Source of the DNA: Tricholoma matsutake | Lineage: Eukaryota > Basidiomycota > Agaricomycetes > Agaricales > Tricholomataceae | Assembly: GCA_026075535.2 (NCBI GenBank) | Contig: AP026538.1 | Coordinates: 14,826,337 to 14,890,336 of the forward strand | DNA length: 64,000 bases | Direction: 5' to 3' | Shown here: piece after piece, positions 32,491 to 43,090 of the stretch | Numbering within the stretch: the first letter of the stretch is position 1 | Layout of the letters: each line of letters begins with the position of its first letter | Program-made: the position numbers and the translations under genes | The notes under the pieces: model-generated | The model's database searches: none | What the model was told of the DNA's origin: nothing | Seen by the model: the letters and a program-made list of their open reading frames with translations, nothing else

Positions 32491-33014
32491 GACACAATCA
32501 ATTGGGGTCAAGTTATGACATTGAGATACCAGTCATACATCACCAAAACACCTTTCCTACTATTCAAATGCCTAACTCAAATGTTTCTGAGTCACAGGTT
32601 GCGAACATGCTTGGGTATTCACTCAATCGATCAGCTGCAAACAACCACCCTTGCCAACAGGACCCCATCAGCTCATCGTGCCATCCAATGCTCCCCCTCA
32701 AGATTTCAGGTTTTGAGCTCAATATTCATTACTTGCACAATCTCTGTCCAATGCCACCCATCCTCCACCTTCGCAGCTAGGAACAACCCCCTTTGCCTTT
32801 CCAATCAATATGTTGCCTCATTTGCCCTTCGACTCATACTCCTCACCTCAAGGCCATTGAGATGCCCAGCCTGAGCCTAATGTATCTCCCTTGGCAGTAA
32901 TGCCATTGTCACCAACCAGTCCTGTTTCATGCGATGATTTGCTGAGTTTGGATATGTTGGAGGCTTGCTTGGATGAACTTTATGGAATTCCCTCATTTTC
33001 ATCAGGAAAACTAC
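32491..33014. other. Sequence downstream of the Mutator-like gene
   Basis: Open frames of 90-119 codons rich in Ser/Pro/His but with no domain I can name. Part may be the decayed C-terminal tail or 3' UTR of the preceding gene. Confidence 0.3.
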
Positions 33015-33215
33015 AAGTAATTTGACTTTTGGACTTTTACTTTTTGGAGACTTTCAGGACTTTGACTTTGGACTTTTGGTCCTTTCAAGACTTTTACTTT
33101 TGGGACTTTTACTTTTTGGAGACTTTTGGGGTTTTACTTCTGAACTTTTACTTTTTATTGACTTTCAGTCTTTTACTTTTTTTACTTTGAGGACTTTTGA
33201 GACTTTCAGTTCTTG
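33015..33215. repeat. GACTTTTACTTTTTGGA minisatellite
   Basis: About 200 bp of degenerate direct repeats of the words GGACTTTTACTTTTTGG, GACTTTCAGGACTTT and GACTTTGGACTTTTGG. The open frame over it (Phe/Leu/Gly-rich) is a repeat artefact. Confidence 0.75.
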
Positions 33216-33499
33216 TTCAGTAATAAAGTATGAATCAAGTGAGAACAACTTGTATTCCAAATAAAACAATAGTGCTAGCATACTAAAAACATAGGTAGGC
33301 TGTTTAACAGCAAATTGCCACACTAGTACCATCTTTGCATACATGAAATAGTGTTTATGAATTTCATGGCAACACATTGGGATCATGCTTCGGGCTTGTG
33401 GGTTAAGGACTATGAGTCTATGATCCAGCCAGTGGTCAGTAAGTACTAATACTAGTATTAATACTATTAAAGTAAGTCAATGATCCAAATCATGCGAAT

Positions 33500-34229
33500 G
33501 TTTCCATTGAAGTGGGAATCACCAGCCCTCAAGCAAAAACCACATGTTGGTTGAATTGCAATTCTGGCACACTCTCATCATTCTACCACTACCCTCAGCC
33601 TCAACCCCCGCCACCGAGAATGATACCTGAGCCACATCATCCCACCAACTCATCACTCACCACCAAGATGCGCTGCTCCCATCACACCACCACCACTGGA
33701 TAACGCCGCCAGAGGCTTCAAACAACCAATGTGGCACAAACCATGGGCCCAAAATGACGTCAACATTGTTTTGGGCCCAGGTAAGTTTTCATCTTTGTTT
33801 TACTTCTAACTAACATTTTTTCATTGATTTAGGTTTTGACTATCTTACAATGACGCGGTGGCTTGAGACGACCCACATACAGCAATGGCAACCACAGAGA
33901 TGACAGAGGGGCCCAAACCAGGGATGGCAAAGAGAGCCGATGGCCACAAGAACAAGGACGATGACGGCAACAGATGGGAATGGCAGCAGCACCGCCCACA
34001 CCAGGTTCGAACCTACCACCACCTGTCTACTGCCTCCACTGACTGCCCTGCCTCTTCAGAAAACCAGCACCTAGTATCACCACGATGGGATGCCACCAAC
34101 ACTGATGGGGAGACCAATATGACAAGAACCAGGAGCACAAAGATGGAGGTAACTTTGTTCTTGTTCTCCACTGAACTAACTATTTCATTAGTTTTAGGTT
34201 ATAAACCTGTCATAACAAGATGACCCAGC
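33500..34229 (+). repeat. Palindrome-intron repeat, tandem unit 1
   Basis: CA-rich exon-like sequence leads to a palindrome GGGCCCAAAA..TTTTGGGCCC at 33745-33779, then an intron-like GTAAGTTTTC..GATTTAG (about 33781-33832). After it comes GTTTTGACTATCTTACAATGACGC and a further exon-like stretch. A second intron-like GTAACTTT..TTTTAG is at about 34150-34197. Unit 2 (34230-35390) repeats the same order, so this is a tandem duplication. No protein family is recognised. Confidence 0.65.
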
Positions 34230-35390
34230 CTGCCAACAGCAACAACCATGTACACCAACACCCATCAGGGCATGATGCGCAGCTCCCATCACATTACCAT
34301 CGCCTCAACATCCAGCACGATGACTTCCACAGCCAGCACACCACCGGATAATGGCACCAAAGGCTACAAACAACCAACATGGCATGAATCATGGGCCCAA
34401 AATGATGTTGACGTCATTTTGGGCCCAGGCAAGTTTTCATCTGTTTCATTTCATATTTCAGTCTAACTAACATATTTTTTCATTGATTTAGGTTTTGATT
34501 ATCTTACCATGACGCAGTGAGCTTGAGACGACCCACATATGGCAACAGCAACCACTGAGACAATGGAGGGGTGCAAACCAGGAACCATGAAGAGACCTGA
34601 TGGCCATGAAAACAAGGACAATGTTAGGAAACCACCCCATTACCTAATAAAATTTCATTTTTATTTTATTATGTCGAATTACGCTACATGACACCAAATT
34701 ACACTACACTTTGATAGCGTGAGAATTTTATTTCGCACGCATCAAAATGTATGCACATGTACGAGTGCATCAGTAACAACAATGTACAATATGTGTAACA
34801 TAGTATATAAACCCTAAATATATGCCTAGGGGACCCCAGTTGTGTTCTCTTAGGTATTCCACCTATGCTTTTGGTGTGAAAGGCCTTTGTCAACAAACTT
34901 ACCTATTAATAACCCCTCACATCAAAACCATCAATTCCCCCATCACGCGCGCGGATCCCGCCCCCTTCTTGTAGAGAGAACCCGCACGGTCTTAGTTAGC
35001 AGATAGTGGGTGTTGCCCTAACAGACAACAACAGCAACAGATTGGAATGGCAGCACTGCTGACACCAGTTAAGAACCAACCACCTGTCTACCACCTTCAC
35101 TGACTGCCCTGCCTTTCCAGAAACCCAGCACACACCACCAGTATGACAGGAACCAAGGGCACAAAGATGGTGATGCAGACCACAAATGGCAGGAACTGGA
35201 TGATAGGGAACACCAGGAACAATGATGGCAGCAGAGGATGGCCAGGCAAGGATCATCCAGCAATGACAGTGGCAGCAGACAAGGACGATGATCTTGATCA
35301 AGACCAGGAGGGGAATGATAACAGGACCAACAGTGCTGATAGGTGGTCTCCTCGGCTCAAAGGCTGATATGTCATTCTAACCACATTCTA
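34230..35390 (+). repeat. Palindrome-intron repeat, tandem unit 2, split by solo LTR
   Basis: Same series as unit 1: CA-rich stretch, palindrome GGGCCCAAAATGA..TCATTTTGGGCCC at 34394-34427 (13-bp arms), intron-like GCAAGTTTTC..GATTTAG (donor GT changed to GC), GTTTTGATTATCTTACCATGACGC, then the solo LTR at 34622-35023. Matching sequence resumes after it (CAACAGCAACAGATTGGAATGGCAG compared with unit 1). The LTR is absent from unit 1, so it inserted after the duplication. Confidence 0.65.
34622..35023 (-). repeat. Solo LTR (family S), second copy
   Basis: 402 bp, TGTTAGG..CCTAACA, with a perfect 5-bp target duplication GACAA at 34617-34621 and 35024-35028. On the minus strand it aligns along its whole length with 9971-10371. 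Nearly all differences I can list are CG in one copy against TG or CA in the other. The 65-codon frame shared by both copies is part of the LTR, not a gene. Confidence 0.9.
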
Positions 35391-36869
35391 ATCACATTGG
35401 CTAACTCCTACGAGGTCCCAGATGCAGCGCGACCCAGTCTATTGATCGTGATATCATATTGACTGGGTCGAAACATTACCAGCGACATCGATCATACCAA
35501 GAGACCACATCGCACAACCTTAGGACTACCACGAAAGCCCCTAAAACCCCTTCTAAACGACCATAGAACATCCCCGATCATCTTTGAGCAAACTGCAACT
35601 GCGATTGAACATTGTTGACCATCATCGACCATCATCGAGTGTCATCGATTGATATCGAGAGACTACAAGCAACATTGGGTGCTGCATTTTATCTATATGG
35701 TGGAATACCATGCACCAGGAAGGATTCCAACTCATGCCTGAACCTGCTGATAGTAGGTCAGCCTTGTTTCAAGTCCCTATCACATACAGAACCCGCTGGA
35801 TGGATTATTGTGAGACTTAGCACGGTTTATACACAAAAGACAGTCTCTTTTTAGTTCTTTCCCTTTATTACTCTTTCATCATATGATATATATCTTTCTT
35901 GTTTGGATTCCAGTCTCCTTTTTGGCCTTGTGCCTTAACTCATATCTTTTGCCTCATGTTCTACACATGTTTCTCATTCCATTTTAGGAAGCTTCTTTAA
36001 AACATATAAAACTCTGTAGTATCTACTGGGAAATGGAGGAAATCATCTTCACTTATCATCTCGTATTCAGCTCTAAGAAACAGATCTATCCTCTCAACAA
36101 TCTAAACTTCTATGAGTTTTCTCGATCAACGAGAAACCTCTACAATCATCATCGTCCTCGATCTTCCAATGATCCTCTGATTGTTATCACTAGCAACCAT
36201 TTCAACACGTCCTAGCCATCGACTATAGCCTTTGTATACTTTTGACCTATCGAAAGGTCCTCGGAATTTGCACTTTGATCATCGATGATCAACATCATTT
36301 GCCATCGATCTCATCGATCGTCCTCAATATCGATTGATATTCGATCAGACCACGCCAAACACCTTCATTTCTTATAGCACTACCTTCATGACTAGTACCA
36401 ACTAGTTATCTTTCTATCAGTTTGACCACAAACATTCGGAATGACTTGCACCCTTCCTCGGACTCGTCGCAAATATCATTGGTTGCCTCATTGGCAGTTT
36501 AGGTGGTTTTCCTGGGTTGAGTAACATCAGTGCGTTGTTTGGTGGGCATTTACAAGGCATGTACCCCATACTCTACTGTTACCTAGCACTAACCACTTTG
36601 CTTCTTGACAGGTAACAGGAGTGGACTGGGGGTGCAACACCTGTCACCACTTTGTATGGTGTGGTCTATCTGCTGTCCACAAGGTACTGGTAAGCTATTG
36701 GATTGCTGTGTCACTGTGTGTGATGTGGAACCCTAGGACTTGTTTGCCTGTCTTTAGTTTAGCTACCTTAATATCTTCATGTACATTATATAGAATAATA
36801 ATCAATTATTGATATACCTATCTACAAAAATGTGTTCTATGGAATGTATCTTGATAACAATGTACTTTT
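35391..36869. other. ATCGAT-rich stretch without a recognised gene
   Basis: Many ATCGA, CATCGAC and GATCATCGAT words, especially 35600-35660 and 36270-36345, so CpG survives here in the ATCGAT context. A perfect 10-bp inverted repeat CGACCCAGTC/GACTGGGTCG lies at 35429-35438 and 35461-35470. A TATAAAAC element near 36006 and T/C-rich stretches could be LTR-like. No domains found. At 36520-36760 some sequence looks like unrelated intergenic DNA. Confidence 0.4.
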
Positions 36870-36983
36870 GTTTCCAAGATATTCCTAGTAAATTCCAAGT
36901 AAATTCCTATGCAATTCCAACATGGAGTCTGAATACCACATTTCAGAAGACGTAACTTGGCAAGTGCTTACAAAATAAATGGG

Positions 36984-37064
36984 TAGAGCAGGGATTGAAC
37001 CATGGACCTTGGAATATAAATCACATGACAACCAAACCAGTGCTCAACCAGTTGAGCCACAGGA
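36984..37064 (-). repeat. tRNA-like sequence with consensus A and B boxes
   Basis: On minus: A box TGGCTCAACTGG (37059-37048), with a D-arm-like GCTC..GAGC stem, and B box GGTTCAATCCC (37001-36991). Both match the internal promoter consensus closely. The anticodon and acceptor stems do not pair convincingly by eye, so a tRNA-derived repeat is likelier than a working tRNA. Confidence 0.55.
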
Positions 37065-37911
37065 GAATTAATAAATTTATAATATAATGTCTAAATAAAG
37101 CACTTAGGGATAGTTCACTATTGAAACCCCCCCCCCCCCCATGCATTTGCATGGGGGGACAATTGATTATACTATTTAATTATACAATTTAAAACTAAAA
37201 AACCCACCCCCCCACCAAATATGGGGGAGGGGGTGGTGGTGTGTCATGTTGTGTCGCTACTGTCTCATCGTCGCCCCTTCTCCTTGCCCCTCGTCTCCCC
37301 TCCCTCTCGCCTCCATCGTGCTGTCCCCCTGTTGTCCTGCCATTTCCCCCCCTCCCCGTTGTCTCCCCTCCTGGTCATGGTGCATCATCTGTCATCCTTG
37401 GGGTTGTCATCATTGTCCTTGTCTTCCCCGCACTCTCACACCCCATATTCACCCCGTGAGCAGTGGCTCACGGTGGTGGTGGGGGGTGCTGGTTGTTGTC
37501 AGTGTCGTGGTGGTCTTGGGTGGTGTGCCATCATGATGTGGCGGCGTTGGCATGGTCTTGTGTCCCATCCTTTATGTTGTTTCCAGTAGATGAGAACCTG
37601 AAAAAAAAAGAAATACAATTAGTCAAATTACAAAAACAAGAAATAAAACAAAAAAACTTACTAGTGGCCCAAATGACAATTCATGTCATTTGGGCTGCAT
37701 TGTGTGTCACGTGGCTTGTTTGCAGAGGTGGTGGTCATTGTGGGAGTGTCGGGTGGTTGTGGGAAGAGGGGGGAAGGGGGGGAGGCCGTGGTTGCTGTTG
37801 ATGGTGGTAGTTGGGAGTGATGAGCTGGCAAGGTGTGGTGACACAGCTATGTGCTTTGTCATCACACCCATGGGAACGGTATGTAGTGCAGTAAGAGCAC
37901 TTCCCTACAAT

Positions 37912-37990
37912 GGATACTTAGTCTAGTGGTCTTATTGTCACTGTATTCTTATGTAATCAACTCAGAGGTCCTGGGTTTAATTCTGCCATG
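37912..37990 (+). repeat. tRNA-like sequence, inverse partner
   Basis: A-box-like TTAGTCTAGTGG (37918-37929) and B-box-like GGGTTTAATTC (37973-37983) with a shared TATGTAATCA between them, as in 26975-27052. It lies in opposite orientation to 36984-37064 within the same element. Confidence 0.45.
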
Positions 37991-38288
37991 CATGTTTACT
38001 TTTTCTACTATTAATTACTAAGCAAGGCTGCTATTATTCCTATCAGAATCCTATGTTGTCCGATGTCTCTGCATAACCTCGGAATATTCCTATGTATTCC
38101 TATGGTTGAAAATTCCTAGGAAATTCTGATGTTCTGATCGGATTCCGATCGGACTGCATCGGACTGGACTCGGACTGAACCTGCCATTTCATGTCAATTT
38201 GGCTGGTAAAAATGACATTGGAATATGGTTGGAATCTGATCGGAGTCCGATCGGAATCATCAGAATCATTGGATTCTGATAGGAATAT

Positions 38289-38852
38289 GTGGGGGAGTGT
38301 AAAGACCTCCCTCAACTGTCTACCGAGGAGGATAAATGTCTTACTGCACGGTTGAGTGGCATCGTCCCTGGTTCTCCACCTGGCATATCCGTGACCAGTT
38401 CTCCTGGACTGAACACAGACATGTTGCAGTCTGTAGTTCCACAATGGTCACCTGCTGAAAGAAGGCATAAATGGCTTGAGATAATGCAGGCTGCATTAGC
38501 TCAGGCTGGGGTCAACTCAGGACCCAAGAATACTGGTTGCATTCAGGAACATGTGAGTGTGGGAGAAGCTTGCTCCAACCACATTGTTTTGGCTACAAAG
38601 GTGACAGGAACTGCTGATGAGATGGTACACCTATCGGTGCCATTGGAAAACCCTCCACCATATGCAGCCGAGTTGGGCAAAGATGATGGACCCAATGTTC
38701 CATGTGTTGTTGAAGGGCTTACTATCATCCCTGTATATGGCCCCGAGGATGGTAGTCATGCTTATCTCAAGGTTAATGGTATTATTCAAGGGTATTTTGA
38801 AGGAGATGAATATTATGAGGTTGATGAGGATTATGAAGTTGATGAGGATTGA
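38289..38852 (+). CDS. Uncharacterised ORF with acidic repeat tail
   Basis: An open frame of 187 codons without a stop. The usable start is unclear: the first codons overlap the repeat end, so the native start may be upstream, or at the first internal Met near 38422. Features are a SPAERRHKWLEIMQAAL helix-like stretch, VSVGEACSNHIVLATKVTG, a hydrophobic PPPYAAELGKDDGPN block, and a tail of YEVDED repeats ending at TGA 38850. It looks like a gene-like remnant associated with repeats; I do not recognise its family or function. Its place immediately upstream of the KDZ gene may be chance. Confidence 0.4.
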   Translation: MGECKDLPQLSTEEDKCLTARLSGIVPGSPPGISVTSSPGLNTDMLQSVVPQWSPAERRHKWLEIMQAALAQAGVNSGPKNTGCIQEHVSVGEACSNHIVLATKVTGTADEMVHLSVPLENPPPYAAELGKDDGPNVPCVVEGLTIIPVYGPEDGSHAYLKVNGIIQGYFEGDEYYEVDEDYEVDED

Positions 38853-39246
38853 ACCGGTACACAGTTCCCTAGTAGCCTTATATTGATTATGATACCTATG
38901 CTTGCTCATCTGTAACATGATTCTTATGCCATGAAATCTTTTACATTGGTAGACATGAATTCTGATATATATATTTAACAATGGTGGCAGAAGTTAAATA
39001 GTTTCGAAGTTTTGAGGTATCACAAAGTTGTGCATTGCCAAACTACCTAGTAATAGAAAATGACTCATTGGATTGGCAACATAGTCATATATGTGAAGTT
39101 TGTGGTACTCGTGGTCAATGTCGATTCTCAAAATTGAGTCAGACAATTTGCGATGAAATGCATGATTGCCAGCACTTAGTACTATGTGATAATGATATGA
39201 TGATCTCTGAGTCTGACGATTGATTCAGATTGCCTAGTGCACTCAA

Positions 39247-42200
39247 ATGTGTTCTACTTCAAAGAAAGTTAAACTTTCTGTTATATCATCATCAGGTCAA
39301 GTTCAATCTAACAAGCACTCACTTCATCAAATCCGTCTTTCTCGAATTGCACTTCAAAATGCAAATGCCCAAAAAGCTAGCATGGAAGGTCAGTTGTAAC
39401 CTTACAGATTCTCGTCCACACTACATCTACTGTCCAACATTTAAAGCAATGACCAGTCATGCTTCTTGGCTAGTTGCTGAACCTTGTTTAGAGGTGGGTA
39501 TGGACATAGATGACAGATACATGGGATTTCAGGAAGACTACTTGATGGGCTCCACTGAAACCTGATCTACACTTTGGGATGAGACAGACAGGGATATTGA
39601 TTCAGATGAGGAGCATAAACAAACTGCAAATGTGATACATTGGTTTAATCTATTCTAACAAGTATGAGCTTGAAACATGCTAGAAATTCTTGACGTGATC
39701 AATGGCCAAGACGAGATCGTAATGCCCATCTACATGCTTTGTGGGCTGCTCAAATGCCTGCTATTGTATCTGCCCATCTCTCCTTCAAATCTGACACCTC
39801 CATGGCGATTGATGCATCCAAATCACTGCCATCTCATCTATTTCAGATAGATGTTGTTGGGATACAGGGTAAATGCATCTAAAATTTATATCTAAATAAG
39901 TGCATCACTGACAAGATCATAGAGCATGAATATCACAAGTCAATTCCTCAAAATGCTAATGAAGAAGCTAATGTCTCACTCATTCATCATGGTCTTCTCG
40001 GAGCTTCTCCTACTCAGCCTACGGTCTCATTTACACTCGAATCCTTGGAATTCTATCACCAACTGTGTCATCATCAAGCAAATTTCAGCATCCAGGCATT
40101 CATTAAAGTACTCTGTGCTATCCATAATGTTCATGTAAATCAAGCTTGCAGCAAACATTATATATATTGCTTATATTTTGCAGTCCACCTACACTCATAC
40201 ACTGCGGATGCAGTTTTCAGTGACATTCGATGTATACCTCGATATCCTCTGGAGAGTCCAGGCTCTTGTCAATGCTGCCTGGGAACATGGGCAGGGGTGG
40301 TGCATTCAGAACGCATGTCTGCCTTGTGGATTTAAAGTTTACTTGTCTACTTGTTTACCTGTCATCAGAATCTGATCTCCATTGTCAGGTACCTGGTGAA
40401 CTGGAGTTAGTCCCAGATCGGCTCCATGCAATGGATGGCAACAATTTTATGAAGCAAGTAGATGGCTCAGGAAACTGTGATGAACATGTTTTTTCTAGTG
40501 ACTATCTTATTCCCCCATCGATTGTCGACAACTTTAAAGATGATGTTGCAACACATCCTGGAACCCAAGCATAACTACCTCAGGCACTTCCATTTGGCGA
40601 TGAGAAGACTTGGTGTACCGACAACTGGACAGTTGCAAATACTGTTAGCAAAGGCACAGCTCAGGTGTTTCAACAGACTGGAGGATTTATTTCAGCATGT
40701 CGCCACACAATCATTGAGACCTTCATAGAAATGTGGCAGAGTGGAGAACTGTAAGTATGAATCTTAAAAAGATGAGACTCAGACTGGTGCTCACGACGTC
40801 TCTTGTACAGTGCAAAATATGGCCTTGCCACTATAAACAAACTCCTCAATGTCTTTGGTGCCAATCAAGGAGTTAAATATGATATTGGAGGCTCCCACAA
40901 GGTGACCATTGCTGCCAGCTCCATTAGTGAGAAAGCTTAGACTTTGTCATTACAGCTTGCTGTAGATGCATTCCATGGTCATGCCCATAATTGCATGTGT
41001 CAACTTGTCAGCCATCCCCTATTTCTCAATGGTTTTGGTCTCAAGGATCTTGCTATATGCAAAAGGATATTTTCTGGCACAAATCCTGCAACCCAACTTA
41101 TACAACATGCATCATATTTCCATTGGCTTCAATTTCTTGATCTTCAGTTGGATCAGTGGGATAAGGATAAGTATTTTGAGCTCAGTAAGTAATTCAATGA
41201 ATCAACATACATTCACTGATAAAGCTGCCAGTGCATAGGTAATTTTCTTTTAAACAACTACAAGCAAGCTCTCGCCAGTATTTTGGAATACACTCCTGAA
41301 ATTGAAGCTCTGAAAACTGCCATTCTGGGTTTCACTGATGAAGATTTCGCGAAGTGGAGGGAAGAAGAATTGGGGTATCCACAGAAGTTGGAGGAACAAC
41401 CAGAGTACGATCCATGGGTGGTGGCATATGTTGAAGCCCTTGAGGCATTGAAAAAGGCCCAGTATGTGCTCCTTCTGAATTATATGACTTCTAGTTAACA
41501 TTCTTTGTAGAGATGCATTGTCTGCTCTTTCCCAGGACACATTTTTTAATTTCACAGGAGCTGACTTTGCCAACGGAACTCTTTCTCAATCATCACAAGC
41601 CAATGCAAAGGCACAGGAGGTGGAATGGACAAGAGCTCACCAGTGGCTCCTCGTACTCCTCAATCATGCAGATGAAACAGAGTGGGAACTTGGGGTTGAA
41701 GAACAGTGGACTTCTGAAGACTTGCAATATGTGGACGCACTCATGTATATCAACAACCGAACATCTATTTGTGTCATGGAGCGCCTCAAGGGACTAGTTG
41801 TGCAATGGTTGTTTGAGTTGTCAAAGGCTAATCTGGCAACTACAGGTGTGTAAAACCACTATCATTTTATCAGCTGAGAATGAGATTTATGTAGGCTATA
41901 AACTGCAGAAGCACATCTCAAAGGCTATCGCAAGGCATTCCTCTGCCATATGTACAGCTCTTGAGAAATACAATGAATTAGGGCCGCTTCAAAAACCCCC
42001 ACAACCAGTCCTGGAATACAGTGATGTGGCATCATACAGCTGGCTTGGTGCATTTGACCTTCTCAAGCACTCATGCACCAATATTATGCACAAGCCCTGG
42101 AGTGTTTCTGCCAACTGCAAAGTTGCTAACAAGTACTTCAAGGTTGTACATGCACATGAAGAGATTCATCGACTAAATGTGGAGATTTGTTGGCTGGATG

Positions 42201-42520
42201 CATGGGTTAAGTATGAGGATGCAGCGATGAAGACAGCTGTAGAGACAGCAACTGACCCAGCTCTTGCTGCCAAGTTGCAGCATCATTATACTGAGCAACA
42301 AACAGTAAACCTTCTCCATTGTGCTTGCATCTCTGCCATCTATCGCCTTGATGGTTACTCTGGACTGGGGCCTTACTCAGCTCCTCAGGCTGTGGATGAT
42401 GAGCCTTCTGGGATTCTTCTGGAACAGGATGATGAGGAAGCTGGCATTGATGAGGATGATGGCATACAGGATGAAGTACTTCAGCTTGGGGACTTCTTAG
42501 ACACACTCTCAGTCAACTAG
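39247..42520 (+). pseudogene. KDZ (Kyakuja/Dileera/Zisupton) transposase
   Basis: ATG 39247 starts MCSTSKKVKLSVISSS. Exon-like blocks follow: HLHALWAAQM (about 39730), LLGASPTQPTVSFTLESLEFYHQLCHHQ (about 40000-40080), QFSVTFDVYLDIL (about 40205-40250), a CPCC-like CLPCGFKV and HAMDGNN (about 40315-40445), and YGLATINKLLNVFGANQGVKYDIG (about 40815-40890). Then come AFHGHAHNCMCQL (about 40970) and DQWDKDKYFELS (about 41150-41190). An acidic-rich C-terminus ends at 42520. The YDIG and FHGHAHN blocks are family hallmarks. Frames change repeatedly; some changes are introns, others decay (Arg positions replaced, stops). KDZ proteins move DNA transposons; the family is abundant in Agaricomycetes. 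Confidence 0.82.
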
Positions 42521-43090
42521 ACATGTAATGACATATGGAAATCATTGTTACACAGTTACTATATGTGGGAACAAAAAGAATGGAGGGGAAAGGTTGAATA
42601 TTGAAGGAGATATGTGAGCTTGACATCAGAGACAATGAGCGCAACATAATTGATGGCGATGGCGAGCATGGGACATGTTGATGGGCAGCGTGTGACATGT
42701 GAATAGTTGATGGGTTGAAGGGATGGCACAAAGTGTTTGTGAGAAGTGGAACTGAGAAAGGTCTGGAATTCTATCTTTAGAATAGGCATGGAGGAGCTTG
42801 TGTTTGACGTTGGGAATGATGAGCACACATTTGGGAGCATGGGGGGTGGGGAGGAGAGGCGGGAACTTGCAGATGACAGTAACCCAAGCAATCATTGGTG
42901 ATATCACCCATATCTATCTTTAGAACATATCTATTCTTGGGAGATACATATTTTGGTGTCTGAGGTGACTGCTGAACACCGGTTCAACCATTGAATCAGT
43001 CTGTGGTAACTAAGTCTAGCTAATTAGTAAGGAAGCAGGCACCTCAGTTCCCTTACTAATTAGTAAGTTTGATGGTGTCACACAGGTGTC
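42521..43090. other. Intergenic, no gene seen
   Basis: Downstream of the KDZ gene. A near-repeat TTACTAATTAGTAAG lies at about 43053-43067 with a related AATTAGTAAGG at 43021. Minus frames of 70-110 codons have no domains and look like chance. Confidence 0.35.

Larger units (their letters stand above)
36870..38305. repeat. Inverted-repeat element with tRNA-like arms and palindrome
   Basis: Layout: ATTCCTAGTAAATTCC-rich left arm, tRNA-like segment on minus (36984-37064), C-run and G-run (37126-37215), G/T-rich tract, intron-like reverse module (about 37590-37661), palindrome GCCCAAATGAC..GTCATTTGGGC at 37668-37696, tRNA-like segment on plus (37912-37990), then an ATTCC/GGAAT-rich right arm ending GTGGGGGAGTGTAAAGA. 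The right end is the inverse of 26685 onward. No transposase inside, so it is presumably mobilised in trans. Confidence 0.6.

Noticed and set aside
36984..37064. Functional tRNA gene
   Set aside because: A and B boxes fit, but acceptor and anticodon stems do not pair by eye, and it is part of a repeat; called tRNA-like only.
37126..37215. C-run and G-run with ATGCATTTGCAT palindrome as an origin or regulatory site
   Set aside because: Low-complexity homopolymer region with no further support.
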